DNA of 64,000 nucleotides, taken from the NCBI GenBank assembly GCA_018613035.1, contig JAGGRA010000028.1, positions 62,001 through 126,000 on the forward strand. The letters run 5' to 3'. Below the pieces are notes generated by a model. That model was not told the DNA's origin, searched no databases, and saw only the letters and a program-made list of their open reading frames with translations. This DNA comes from Pseudomonas sp. ISL-84. Lineage in GTDB: Bacteria; Bacillota; Bacilli; Bacillales; Cytobacillaceae. Below, piece after piece: positions 52,159-60,779 of this stretch (the first letter of the stretch is position 1; each line of letters opens with the position of its first letter). The translations under genes were made by a program, and so were the position numbers.

Positions 52159-52914
52159 TTGTGGTTTAAAAGACGCAGCATTATCACACATGCTCTATTG
52201 GCTTTATTTGTTTTTTTAAGTATGAAGCTGACAGAGTTTGATTTATCCAAATTCAGAGACTTCCGAAACATGATTGACTTCCTGTCCCATTGGTTCCCGA
52301 TGGATTTCTCTCTTCTTCCGAAGATTTTGGAGGACAGTATGGAAACACTGGCCATGGCCTTTCTGGGAAGTTTTTTCGGCCTTCTTATCGGTTTGCCTCT
52401 AAGCTTTATGGCTGCCAAAAACACAGCCGGTGCACCGTTTGTTTATCATTTAACCCGTGTTGGTCTTAGCTTTGTACGATCCATACCTGAGATTGTATTT
52501 GGCTTGATTTTATTAACCGCACTTGGTCTGGGGCCTTTCCCGGCTGTATTGGCTATCATGTTTCACAATATTGGTGTATTGGGAAAATTAATCTCGGAAC
52601 TTATAGAAGCATCCGATCCGGGGCCGCAGGAGGCCATGAAAGCAGTAGGCGCCAAGAATTGGTTTGCTTCCCTGTTCAGTATATTGCCGCAAATCTGGCC
52701 CAATGTTTTATCCAACTATTTCTACCGATTTGAGGTTGCCATTAGGACTTCGCTTGTACTTGGTTTTATTGGAGGGGGAGGAATTGGCCAAAGACTATTT
52801 AATGATTTTAAAACCTTCCAATATACAGCCGTATCGCTTGATGTGCTTGTTATTATGATCATCGTCATTCTCGTAGACTTTTTCGGAAGCTATGTAAGGA
52901 ATAGAGTAATTTAA
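52159..52914 (+). CDS. PhnE-like ABC transporter permease
   Basis: This 251-residue inner-membrane permease has about six hydrophobic spans and the EAA-like coupling loop EASDPGPQEAMKAVGAKNWFASLFSILPQ. LAMAFLGSFFGLLIGLPLSFMAAKN and RSIPEIVFGLILLTALGLGPF are typical of PhnE proteins. The TTG start (52159) is poorly supported, with only AGGGC upstream; a start a few codons in is possible. It lies 11 bases after the binding-protein gene and abuts the ATPase gene. Confidence 0.86.
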   Translation: MWFKRRSIITHALLALFVFLSMKLTEFDLSKFRDFRNMIDFLSHWFPMDFSLLPKILEDSMETLAMAFLGSFFGLLIGLPLSFMAAKNTAGAPFVYHLTRVGLSFVRSIPEIVFGLILLTALGLGPFPAVLAIMFHNIGVLGKLISELIEASDPGPQEAMKAVGAKNWFASLFSILPQIWPNVLSNYFYRFEVAIRTSLVLGFIGGGGIGQRLFNDFKTFQYTAVSLDVLVIMIIVILVDFFGSYVRNRVI

Positions 52915-52929
52915 ATGGAGGCCAGCAAG

Positions 52930-53697
52930 ATGCTTGAGATACACAATGTAACAGTCCGCTATCCAGGTATGAAGGATAAAGCGCTGAATTCTATTAACCT
53001 CACTTTCCATAATGGGGATTTCATATGTGTTCTGGGTAAAAGCGGTGCAGGAAAGTCAACATTAATCCGCTGTCTTAACGGATTACAGAAACCAACATCA
53101 GGTGAGATTGTCTGGGACGGTCTTCCTTTGTCCGCTCTTAATGAAGAACAGCTCCGAAAGATCCGCAGGGAAATGGGAATGATTTTTCAGCATTTTAACC
53201 TTGTTCCAAGATTGACTGTTTTCCAAAATGTGCTGACAGGCATGTTCGGCTACAGAAGCACCTTTAAAAACCTGTTTGGCTGGTTTACGGATGAAGAGAA
53301 ATACCAAGCTGGACAAGTGATTCAGGAGGTTGGCTTGACTCCTTTTACCGATCGGAGAGTCGAGCATTTAAGCGGCGGGCAGAAGCAAAGAGTCGGCATT
53401 GCCAGGGCATTGCTGCAGCAGCCTCGGGTTCTGCTGGGAGACGAGCCGGTTGCCAGCCTCGATCCAGGCACTTCAGACCGGATCTTTAGTTTATTAAAAG
53501 ATATGCACCATCGGCATAAATTGCAGACAATCATCAATGTCCATGATGTTCAATTGGCAAAACGTTATGCCACCCGCATTATTGCTTTGAAAGAAGGCGA
53601 AGTCATCTTTGATGGCAACCCTGAACAATTTACTGATGACATGTATGTCCATACGTATGATGCTTATAGTGAAAGGCCCTATACACTTACTACCTAG
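52930..53697 (+). CDS. PhnC-like ABC transporter ATP-binding protein
   Basis: This 255-residue ATPase has Walker A GKSGAGKST, Q-loop IFQHFNLV, signature LSGGQKQRV, Walker B VLLGDEP and the H-loop NVHDV. The PhnC-type insert (LTGMFGYRSTFKNLFGWFTDEEK) is present. It energises the permease encoded just upstream. ATG 52930 has GGAGG 8 bases before it, while ATG 52915 lies before that site and cannot use it. The deacetylase gene follows after 17 bases with its own strong site. Confidence 0.9.
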   Translation: MLEIHNVTVRYPGMKDKALNSINLTFHNGDFICVLGKSGAGKSTLIRCLNGLQKPTSGEIVWDGLPLSALNEEQLRKIRREMGMIFQHFNLVPRLTVFQNVLTGMFGYRSTFKNLFGWFTDEEKYQAGQVIQEVGLTPFTDRRVEHLSGGQKQRVGIARALLQQPRVLLGDEPVASLDPGTSDRIFSLLKDMHHRHKLQTIINVHDVQLAKRYATRIIALKEGEVIFDGNPEQFTDDMYVHTYDAYSERPYTLTT

Positions 53698-53714
53698 ACA
53701 GAGGAGGAAATTTG

Positions 53715-54350
53715 ATGGCAAACTGTCCATGAGTGGTCGATAGCTCGAACGTCGTGTACGATTCGAATGATCCTAATGTTATGGTATATAATAAACGGGC
53801 AGCTTCTAAGAAAACGGTAGTATTAACCTTTGACGATGGACCTGGCAGAGTTCTGCCGGAAATCCTCGATATCCTGAAAGAAGAAAAAGTTCCGGCTGCC
53901 TTCTTCTGGCAGGCGAGGCTTTTATATCCCAAACGCCCATGGAAGAGAGTTATGGATGAAGGACATATGATTGGTACACATTCTTCTAAACATAACAACC
54001 TGGTAAATTTGCCATTACCCGAACAGCATCAAGATTTGCAGTACAGCAAATCAAAGATCGAATCCATTACCGGCCAGAAAGTGAAGTACTTTCGTCCACC
54101 ATTCGGGCAATACAACAACGATACGATCTCTGCAGCAAAAGAGCTGGGATTAAAAACCGTTATATGGAGAATCTCTTCAATGGATTGGGAGCTAAGGGAG
54201 AGGCCTGAACGGATTATCACCAATGTGATTGATAATCTTGAAGACGGAGCCATCATACTTCTGCATGAACTGTCTCAGACTGTTGAAGCACTTCCGGATT
54301 TAATTGATGAAATACGAAAGAAGGGCTATGAGTTTACCCTTCTAAACTGA
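53715..54350 (+). CDS. NodB-type polysaccharide deacetylase, probable selenoprotein (Cys-Pro-Sec)
   Basis: A strong AGAGGAGG precedes ATG 53715, which reads Met-Ala-Asn-Cys-Pro, then TGA (53730-53732), then VVDSSNVVYDSNDPNVMVYN in the same frame for another 205 codons. Read through as Sec6, the protein is 211 residues. The CE4 domain has TFDDGPG (Asp40, Asp41), the metal His pair His89/His93 (GTHSSKHNN), RPPFGQYN and a late ILLHE. No signal peptide is visible, unusual for this family. The only start after the TGA is a GTG at 53733 without a site. It closes the ABC-transporter operon. Confidence 0.68.
53730..53772 (+). promoter_or_regulatory. candidate selenocysteine codon with SECIS-like hairpin
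   Basis: After the in-frame TGA, TCGAA (53745-53749) pairs with TTCGA (53762-53766); across a 2-base bulge, TCG (53752-53754) pairs with CGA (53759-53761), capped by TGTA. The loop starts 22 bases after the TGA, inside the usual bSECIS range. Outer GAT/ATC may extend the stem. It is weaker than the selD element. Confidence 0.45.
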
Positions 54351-54377
54351 ACCTATAGCCTATTGCTATAGGTTTTT
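54351..54377 (+). terminator. intrinsic terminator of the ABC-deacetylase operon
   Basis: ACCTATAGC and GCTATAGGT form a 9-bp stem with a CTATT loop and T-run. Confidence 0.9.
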
Positions 54378-54403
54378 TCATTAATAATGCATTATCTCCA
54401 TTA

Positions 54404-54432
54404 TTGACAGCAGAAAAATAATATGATATTAA
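54404..54432 (+). promoter_or_regulatory. sigma-A promoter of htpG
   Basis: TTGACA (54404-54409), a 17-base spacer and TATTAA (54427-54432) place the start site near 54439, just ahead of the CIRCE operator. Confidence 0.7.
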
Positions 54433-54442
54433 AATTATTGGA

Positions 54443-54469
54443 TTAGCACTCCAGAAAGCAGAGTGCTAA
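54443..54469 (+). promoter_or_regulatory. CIRCE operator (HrcA binding site)
   Basis: TTAGCACTC, nine spacer bases and GAGTGCTAA match the CIRCE consensus exactly. It overlaps the start of the htpG transcript, the usual place for HrcA repression. Confidence 0.95.
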
Positions 54470-54512
54470 ATTGCAAAAATTAAATATTTTATTTCTTAAA
54501 GGAGAGGTTGAT

Positions 54513-56390
54513 ATGGAAAAGAAACAGTTTCAAGCAGAATCCAAGAGATTATTGGAAATGATGGTTAACTCCATTTATTCTCAGAGAGAGGTATTCTTAA
54601 GGGAGCTGATTTCCAACAGCAGCGATGCCATCGATAAAATTTACTACAAAGCGCTGACAGATGAGTCTTTAACCTTCGACAAAGATAGCTATTACATAAA
54701 GGTAATTCCAAATAAACAAAACAGGACTTTAACAATTAGAGATACCGGAATTGGTATGACAAAAGAAGAGCTGGAAAATAATCTTGGCATTATTGCAAAG
54801 AGCGGTTCATTGTCGTTCAAAAAAGAAAATGAAATCAAAGATGGACATGATATTATCGGCCAATTCGGTGTAGGTTTCTACTCCGCTTTCATGGTGGCCG
54901 ATGTTGTAACGGTGATCAGTAAAGCACTTGGCAGCAAAGAAGCCTATAAGTGGGAATCTGAGGGTGCAGACGGTTACACTATCACACCATATGAGAAAGA
55001 TACAGTGGGCACCGAAATTATCCTTAAGATCAAAGACAATACGGAAGAAGAAAACTATGATGAGTATTTAGAGGAATACCGCTTAAAAACCATCATCAAA
55101 AAGTACTCTGACTTCATCCGCTATCCAATTAAAATGGATAGTAAGACCAGAAAGCCAAAAGAAGGCAAAGAGGACGAATTTAAAGAGGTTTCAGAAGAAC
55201 AAACGATTAATAGTATGGTTCCGATTTGGAGAAAAAATAAAAACGAGCTTACGGACGAAGATTACGAGAAGTTTTACAAGGAGAAGCATTATGGTTTCGA
55301 TAAGCCTCTAAAGCATATCCATATCAGTGTTGACGGCAGCATCCGCTATAATGCGATTCTGTTTATTCCTGAAAACATTCCCTTCGATTACTATTCAAAG
55401 GAATATGAAAAAGGGCTCGAATTATATTCTAATGGCGTTTTAATCATGAATAAGTGTGCTGATTTGCTGCCGGATTACTTCAGCTTTGTGAAAGGCATGG
55501 TGGATTCGGAGGATCTATCTCTTAACATTTCTAGGGAAATGCTGCAGCATGACCGCCAGCTGAAGCTGATTGCCAAAAATATCAGCAAAAAGATCAAAAA
55601 CGAGCTTCAAAGCCTGATGAAAAACGAGCGGGAACAGTATGAACAATTTTACAATTCATTTGGCAGACAGTTAAAGTATGGGGTGTACAGCGATTTCGGG
55701 ACCAATAAAGAAACACTTCAGGAATTACTAATGTTCTACTCTTCAAAAGAAAAGAGCATGGTAACACTTGACGAATATGTTTCTCGAATGAAAGAAGATC
55801 AGAAATATATTTATTACGCTTCTGGAGAGTCGTACGAGAGAATCGAAAAACTTCCACAAACAGAGCTGGTTGCAGATAAAGGCTATGAAATCCTGTATTT
55901 TACAGAGGACATTGATGAGTTTGCCATTAAGATGCTTATGTCCTATAAAGAGAAGGAATTTAAGTCTGTCTCAAGCGGCGACCTTGGCATTGAGGAGGAA
56001 GATGTAAAACAATCTGAAGCTGAAGAAAAAGAATACAAAGAGCTTTTTGACAGTATGAAGGAGATTTTAGCAGGAAAAGTTTCGGATGTCAGGATTTCAA
56101 AAAGGCTGAAAAGCCATCCGGTCTGCTTATCTGCTGATGGGGAAGTAACCATTGAAATGGAAAAAGTCCTCAGCTCTATGCCTGACAATCAAAATGTTAA
56201 AGCAAATAAGGTACTGGAAATCAATCCAAACCACGAAGTCTTCCAGTCATTAAAACAGGCATTTGCGAAAGATAAAGAAAAGCTTAGCCTATATACAAAC
56301 CTTCTTTATAATCAGGCTCTGTTAATTGAAGGCCTGCCAATCAGCGATCCCGTAGAGTTTACAAATGATATTTGCAAAGTTATGGTTTAA
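54513..56390 (+). CDS. htpG: molecular chaperone HtpG (Hsp90)
   Basis: This 625-residue bacterial Hsp90 is close to the B. subtilis length (626). Its N-terminal GHKL ATPase shows [28 protein letters not shown] and [15 protein letters not shown]; the middle domain has the catalytic Arg in [13 protein letters not shown]; a C-terminal dimerisation domain follows. AAAGGAGAGG supports ATG 54513; the TTG at 54471 directly after CIRCE has no site. The promoter-CIRCE arrangement predicts HrcA heat-shock control. Confidence 0.96.
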   Translation: MEKKQFQAESKRLLEMMVNSIYSQREVFLRELISNSSDAIDKIYYKALTDESLTFDKDSYYIKVIPNKQNRTLTIRDTGIGMTKEELENNLGIIAKSGSLSFKKENEIKDGHDIIGQFGVGFYSAFMVADVVTVISKALGSKEAYKWESEGADGYTITPYEKDTVGTEIILKIKDNTEEENYDEYLEEYRLKTIIKKYSDFIRYPIKMDSKTRKPKEGKEDEFKEVSEEQTINSMVPIWRKNKNELTDEDYEKFYKEKHYGFDKPLKHIHISVDGSIRYNAILFIPENIPFDYYSKEYEKGLELYSNGVLIMNKCADLLPDYFSFVKGMVDSEDLSLNISREMLQHDRQLKLIAKNISKKIKNELQSLMKNEREQYEQFYNSFGRQLKYGVYSDFGTNKETLQELLMFYSSKEKSMVTLDEYVSRMKEDQKYIYYASGESYERIEKLPQTELVADKGYEILYFTEDIDEFAIKMLMSYKEKEFKSVSSGDLGIEEEDVKQSEAEEKEYKELFDSMKEILAGKVSDVRISKRLKSHPVCLSADGEVTIEMEKVLSSMPDNQNVKANKVLEINPNHEVFQSLKQAFAKDKEKLSLYTNLLYNQALLIEGLPISDPVEFTNDICKVMV

Positions 56391-56398
56391 ACCACATG

Positions 56399-56429
56399 AA
56401 AACAGCCCGGTCTGACGGGCTGTTTTTTT
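56399..56429 (+). terminator. intrinsic terminator of htpG
   Basis: AAAACAGCCCG and CGGGCTGTTTT form an 11-bp stem with a GTCTGA loop and T-run. Confidence 0.93.
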
Positions 56430-56601
56430 CTACTAGTGGCGGAAAATGCATTGATAATCAAATTCAGGTTGAGTTTGATCCTTTAAATACAAAAAATCCC
56501 AAGAGAAATTTAATCTCATACGGTTACATTAATAAATGTACAGTTAGATGAAGAATAATTCACATTTATTTATACACAATAACCATAAAAGGGGGAGAAA
56601 T

Positions 56602-57054
56602 ATGCAGCACAGTAAGGCATTAGCTATTAAATTCATAGCCAGTCTTGTTCTTCTTTATGTCATTCTTGGCCTTATTTATGGAATGAGTTTTGGAAATGTT
56701 TTTATCATAACCGCCATATTAGGAATCACCTCCTATATATTAGGCGATATGCTCATTTTGCCGAGGAGCAGCAACACTGTTGCCACAGCGGCCGACTTTG
56801 GATTGGCATTTGTGCTAATTTGGTTTTTAAGTTCGATTTTAACACTTGGAGATAACCTCTTTATTATGTCTTTGGTTGCAGCTGCGGGAGTTGCCTTTTT
56901 TGAGTACTTTTTCCATAGTTATTTAGTTAAAAATATGACAGAGGCCAGTACGGAACGATTAACCATCAATCAGGGAAACCTGCCTTATAACACGGAAGCT
57001 TCTGAAGATTTGACACCAGTTAGGCCGGACGTTAGAAGCGATGATAAGGAGTAA
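56602..57054 (+). CDS. YndM-like DUF2512 membrane protein (copy 2)
   Basis: This 150-residue protein has four hydrophobic spans (about 6-24, 30-48, 62-84 and 88-106) and a polar acidic tail. It shares with the copy at 22796 the pattern ITxxxYxLGDxxILPRxxN...AADF. The function is unknown. GGGGGAG supports ATG 56602; the frame opens earlier at 56548 without a site. Confidence 0.8.
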   Translation: MQHSKALAIKFIASLVLLYVILGLIYGMSFGNVFIITAILGITSYILGDMLILPRSSNTVATAADFGLAFVLIWFLSSILTLGDNLFIMSLVAAAGVAFFEYFFHSYLVKNMTEASTERLTINQGNLPYNTEASEDLTPVRPDVRSDDKE

Positions 57055-57072
57055 GGCAAAGAGTTAGGTACT

Positions 57073-57094
57073 CGACTCCCTAAATTGTCAGGGA
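57073..57094 (+). terminator. weak hairpin after the second DUF2512 gene
   Basis: GACTCCCT and AGGGAGTC form an 8-bp stem, but no T-run follows, so termination is uncertain. Confidence 0.4.
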
Positions 57095-57136
57095 GTCTGG
57101 GAATACATTCTGAGAGCTTTTGGGAAGGGGATTAGT

Positions 57137-57478
57137 ATGTCTGTTTTCGTATATCAAACCTTTGAAGTAAAACAGGATAAATTCGTAGAAGCATTAAAGA
57201 ACCTGAGAATGATTCAAAGCTATAGAAATGAAAACTATGAACATAAGATAGAACTTTTGTCTCCTATATCAGGAGCTGACCATACTTATGCTTTTTTATG
57301 TACTTATGAGGGCCTAGCAGAAATGGAGCTACAAAATAAAAAGATGTTTGAAGATGAAGAATATAAAAAGCTTATAGAGGAGTTCTTCCTTGAGGATATT
57401 GTCCAGGGCAGCATGAATACCCAGCTGTTCCGGTCGGTGACTGGGTTAAAAAGCGACAGCGCAGAGAAAAATAAATAG
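57137..57478 (+). CDS. hypothetical protein, ABM-like alpha/beta fold (113 aa)
   Basis: This cytosolic protein (MSVFVYQTFEVKQDKFVEAL...) has a strand-helix-strand layout like dimeric alpha-beta barrel monooxygenases (ABM), but no motif decides this. Charged helices (FEDEEYKKLIEEFF) follow. AAGGGG precedes the ATG. A hairpin at 57515 closes the unit. Confidence 0.68.
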   Translation: MSVFVYQTFEVKQDKFVEALKNLRMIQSYRNENYEHKIELLSPISGADHTYAFLCTYEGLAEMELQNKKMFEDEEYKKLIEEFFLEDIVQGSMNTQLFRSVTGLKSDSAEKNK

Positions 57479-57514
57479 ACGCTTTGGAACAAGTCCTTTG
57501 CAGATTCGAAACGG

Positions 57515-57545
57515 AGCCGATCACCATAAGGAATCGGCTTATTTA
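57515..57545 (+). terminator. terminator-like hairpin
   Basis: AGCCGAT and ATCGGCT form a 7-bp stem with an 11-base loop and TTATTTATTT after it, between the ABM-like gene and the permease gene. Confidence 0.6.
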
Positions 57546-57629
57546 TTTGGATGGAAGTGACGTAATACTCTTACTTAAACGGACAGAAGGTCGGATAGAA
57601 GAGAACCTGTTCGAAAAAGGAGGTACATC

Positions 57630-58988
57630 ATGGATTTTTTTCTTCCCAGCGGCAATTCTTCAAAAGATAGTGAATCCGGTGATTTAAAATGGTTTCAATT
57701 ATCATTAATTGGTGTCGGATGTACAATCGGTACTGGTTTTTTTCTTGGTTCAGCAATTGGCATCAAAATCACCGGACCCTCCATTGTCTTTTCATTTATT
57801 TTAGCGGCAATCGGAACTTACATTGTCTATAACCTGTTGGCTAAGATGACAGCTGAAGACCCTCAAGAGGGATCGTTTTGCTACTATGCCAACAAAGCAT
57901 ATGGAAAGTGGGCCGGTTTTAGCTGCGGATGGAATTATTGGAGTTCAAACATTTTAATCATGGGAAGCCAATTAACCGCTCTGTCCATTTTAACAAGGTT
58001 CTGGTTTCCGAATGTTCCCCTATGGATTTTTGCTGCTGGTTACGCAATACTATCCATTATTGTTGTGTTAACAGGCAACAAGGGCTTTGACAAGGTTGAG
58101 GACCTTTTTGCCGTTATTAAAACAGCCGCCATTATCATGTTTATTATTTTGGCAATAGCCGCTCTGGCAGGAATTATTGATGGGGATGCCAAGCATCCTG
58201 GTTTTCCAGGTTCAGCAGGAGAATTTTTTCCTGAAGGGTGGAAAGGCTTTTGGTCTTCGTTAATTTATGCCTTTTATGCTTATGGGGGAATCGAAGTAAT
58301 CGGACTAATGGCAACAAGGCTAAAGCAGAAAGAGGATGCCCCAAAAGCCGGTATAATTATGCTGATCGTACTTGGAATCATCTATGTTATTTCACTTGGT
58401 TTGGCCGTCTATATGGCCTCACATGGAGCATTTAACGAAAAGGAGAGTCCATTTGTCACGGCCATGGATAAATATAATCTGGACTTTTTTCCGCACGTAT
58501 TTAATGCGGCAATCATTATTGCCGGCTTTTCTACTATGACGGCGTCCCTGTTCGGTGTAACGGCTTTGCTTGTTACACTGGCCAATGATGGCGATGCCCC
58601 TGCAGTTTTCTCAAAGAAAATTAAGAAGTGGAAGGACCTGCCTCTGCCTTCTCTGGGCTTGGCAACTGCAGGGTTAATTGCTTCGATCGTCACAGCTTTG
58701 CTGCTGCCCGGGAAGATTTACGAGTATATCACAACCGCAGCAGGAATATTAATCTTATTTAACTGGTCTTTCATTATCATCTCTGCGCTTCGTATTCTGG
58801 AGATTAAGGTTTTCGGGAAACTGATGGCCTTCCTTGGATTGATACTGATCCTGGCTGCCGTTAGTGGGACATTGCTTGAAAAATCGATCAGGCTTGGTTT
58901 CTTCGTCAGTTTAATTTTTGTGGCTATAATAGCCATCGTAGCAGTAATTATGCAGAAGAAGGTTTGGAAAAATGCCGATACGGGTTAA
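57630..58988 (+). CDS. amino acid permease, APC superfamily
   Basis: This 452-residue membrane transporter has about 12 hydrophobic spans. The APC start GVGCTIGTGFFLGSAIGI (span 1 unwinding motif GxxIGxG) and the span 6 motif AFYAYGGIEVIGLMAT are present. Related Bacillus permeases carry amino acids by proton symport; the substrate is unknown. AAAGGAGG precedes the ATG. A small in-frame-shifted ORF over its first codons (57484-57687) is treated as a shadow. Confidence 0.88.
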   Translation: MDFFLPSGNSSKDSESGDLKWFQLSLIGVGCTIGTGFFLGSAIGIKITGPSIVFSFILAAIGTYIVYNLLAKMTAEDPQEGSFCYYANKAYGKWAGFSCGWNYWSSNILIMGSQLTALSILTRFWFPNVPLWIFAAGYAILSIIVVLTGNKGFDKVEDLFAVIKTAAIIMFIILAIAALAGIIDGDAKHPGFPGSAGEFFPEGWKGFWSSLIYAFYAYGGIEVIGLMATRLKQKEDAPKAGIIMLIVLGIIYVISLGLAVYMASHGAFNEKESPFVTAMDKYNLDFFPHVFNAAIIIAGFSTMTASLFGVTALLVTLANDGDAPAVFSKKIKKWKDLPLPSLGLATAGLIASIVTALLLPGKIYEYITTAAGILILFNWSFIIISALRILEIKVFGKLMAFLGLILILAAVSGTLLEKSIRLGFFVSLIFVAIIAIVAVIMQKKVWKNADTG

Positions 58989-59002
58989 AAAAGACAAAAA
59001 AC

Positions 59003-59030
59003 AAAGCACCAGAGCTTCATCTGGTGTTTT
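59003..59030 (+). terminator. intrinsic terminator of the permease gene
   Basis: CACCAGA and TCTGGTG form a 7-bp stem with a 6-base loop followed by TTTT. The roughly 160 bases after it hold a G-rich patch but no gene I can support. Confidence 0.7.
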
Positions 59031-59190
59031 GCTTTGCCTTTCATTAAGTATTTAAATTGATTTTCTAAATCTCAATCTGCAGCTTTCCAAAGAGGACTAA
59101 ACGAAAGCGAAGTGGGGAGGAGGGGGCTTGCATAAGCCAATACACATTCACCGGGGATGAAAATTAGATTATGAATAAGAAGTTGGCACT

Positions 59191-60048
59191 TTACTTTAAA
59201 TATGGAGATAGCTTCTGTATGATGCCATAAAGCTTCACAGCATTTTTTTCGTACATCTGCTGCGCTTTTTTAGAATCAGTCTGTAATGAAAAGACTTCCA
59301 TGTCTGCGGCACACTTTTTTATCATTGCTAATAGCAGCGGACGCTGCTGAGGAGCAGGCACATTGATGGTATCATCATATACATCTACAGTTAATTCTCC
59401 ATATGAATCAATTTGGCCTAAGAATATATTATCAAGCGTTAGGCCAAGTTTTTCTATCTCCATATTCAGCCACTTTCTTGTTTTTCCAGACTCAGCTAGT
59501 GGATCATTGAGTATCACCCCATCCATAATAACTGTTTGCGGCTCTTTTTCCTGTGCAACATTCATTTGAAGATCTTTTGGCGTAAGAGGCTGGTTCTCCT
59601 TTTTAAGCATAATGCTTAAATCCCCACGGGGCTCCAACACTGCAAATTCCACATCCGTTGCTTTAAATACATTTTGCTGGCGCAGCAAAGAAGATAAATC
59701 ATCAATTGAATATCTTTCTTTTTTTAGATTGTCTTCTAATATTTTTCCGTCTTTTATAAAGACCGTTCCTTTTCCTTCAAAGAAGTCTCGGAAGCTTTTG
59801 CTTTTTAGGGAAAGAATATCCGCAAATAAGGTAACAAGGCCAAAGATCATGATGGAGAGAATCCCGCTGGCCCAGTGGTTATCAAGACCCATAATGATTT
59901 CACCGGCAATACTTCCGATTGTTATCCCTGAAACGTATTCAAAAAATGAGAGCTCAGATATTTGTTTTTTTCCGATGAGTTTTGTTATGACAAACAAAAC
60001 TCCAACAAACAGTATGGACCGGGCACCAATCAGCAACCATTCAGGCAT
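59191..60048 (-). CDS. YetF-like DUF421 membrane protein
   Basis: This 285-residue protein has three N-terminal hydrophobic spans (about 6-25, 36-54 and 60-78) and a soluble DUF421 region with GKGTVFIKDGKILEDNLKKERYSIDDL and VEFAVLEPRGDLSIMLK. It is related to B. subtilis YetF/YrbG. DUF421 proteins occur with DUF1657 proteins in spore membrane operons (spoVA-2mob/2Duf) linked to spore heat resistance. ATG follows GGAGATG. It is third in a minus-strand set after two DUF1657 genes. Confidence 0.85.
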   Translation of the reverse strand: MPEWLLIGARSILFVGVLFVITKLIGKKQISELSFFEYVSGITIGSIAGEIIMGLDNHWASGILSIMIFGLVTLFADILSLKSKSFRDFFEGKGTVFIKDGKILEDNLKKERYSIDDLSSLLRQQNVFKATDVEFAVLEPRGDLSIMLKKENQPLTPKDLQMNVAQEKEPQTVIMDGVILNDPLAESGKTRKWLNMEIEKLGLTLDNIFLGQIDSYGELTVDVYDDTINVPAPQQRPLLLAMIKKCAADMEVFSLQTDSKKAQQMYEKNAVKLYGIIQKLSPYLK

Positions 60049-60065
60049 AGTTTCATCTCCATAAT

Positions 60066-60272
60066 TTAATTTGGTTTATATTGAGGTTCTTCAAATTCTA
60101 TAACCTTTTTCCGATTCTCAAGATCTTCTTTTATCTCAGCAATTTCCATCATCGACTCATGGAAGAGACGTTTAGCTTCTTTATCCAAAGAAGTTAAGGC
60201 AAGACTGGATAATTGTATTTCAATGGAACGTACTGTTGCCAGACATTGGTTCACATTCGAAGCAATTGTCAC
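60066..60272 (-). CDS. DUF1657 family protein (68 aa)
   Basis: This small helical protein (MTIASNVNQCLATVRSIEIQ...) has the DUF1657 ending EFEEPQYKPN. It starts with GTG and no strong binding site, and lies 17 bases before the DUF421 gene. It is a paralogue of the gene at 60342 (shared ending EEPQY). The function is unknown; a spore membrane role is inferred from neighbours. Confidence 0.8.
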   Translation of the reverse strand: MTIASNVNQCLATVRSIEIQLSSLALTSLDKEAKRLFHESMMEIAEIKEDLENRKKVIEFEEPQYKPN

Positions 60273-60314
60273 ACCAAATCACACCATTCAAGTTGAGTTT
60301 TTAAAATAGGAATA

Positions 60315-60334
60315 GGGCTGGCAAAGGCCAGCCT
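60315..60334 (-). other. hairpin between the two DUF1657 genes
   Basis: GGCTGGC and GCCAGCC pair in a short stem with no T-run. It may process or attenuate the transcript between the paralogues. Confidence 0.4.
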
Positions 60335-60341
60335 GTATTTT

Positions 60342-60545
60342 CTACTGGTTATACTGAGGCTCTTCCTGCTGAATTTCCTGCAGCCTTGGTTCAAGACTGT
60401 CGATAATCGTTTGTGTTTGCTGTGCAGCATTCTGATAAAGCTGCTTAGCGTTTTGGTTATCAGTAGCAAGCGCAAAAGTTTCAAAACTGGCCTGGGCACT
60501 CTTCAGGCCTACAATCGCTTGCTTCACTTGAGTTCCAACTGTCAT
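60342..60545 (-). CDS. DUF1657 family protein (67 aa)
   Basis: This helical, Gln-rich 67-residue protein (MTVGTQVKQAIVGLKSAQAS..., ending QEEPQYNQ) is a DUF1657 paralogue of the gene at 60066. AAGGAA precedes the ATG. It is the first gene of the minus-strand DUF1657-DUF1657-DUF421 set. Confidence 0.83.
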   Translation of the reverse strand: MTVGTQVKQAIVGLKSAQASFETFALATDNQNAKQLYQNAAQQTQTIIDSLEPRLQEIQQEEPQYNQ

Positions 60546-60779
60546 CTCAAATTCCTTCTTTCTGTTAATATTAAGTACACATGTATTATTGCTTTTTTTC
60601 TAATTGATATGTGTTAAATCAGTCTAATTTCACTGCCTTAAATAGCAATATTTAACTCAGAAACCCTGTACATCTTAGCCAAAAAAATTGCCAGCATATT
60701 TGCATTCTGTGAAGAGAAAATTAAGAACCGGAAGAGAAAATCCTCTTCCAAATTTGCTTTTAATAAGGAGTGCTTACAG

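Noticed and set aside
57484-57687. 67-residue ORF before the permease
   Set aside because: It crosses a terminator-like hairpin and overlaps the permease start in another frame.
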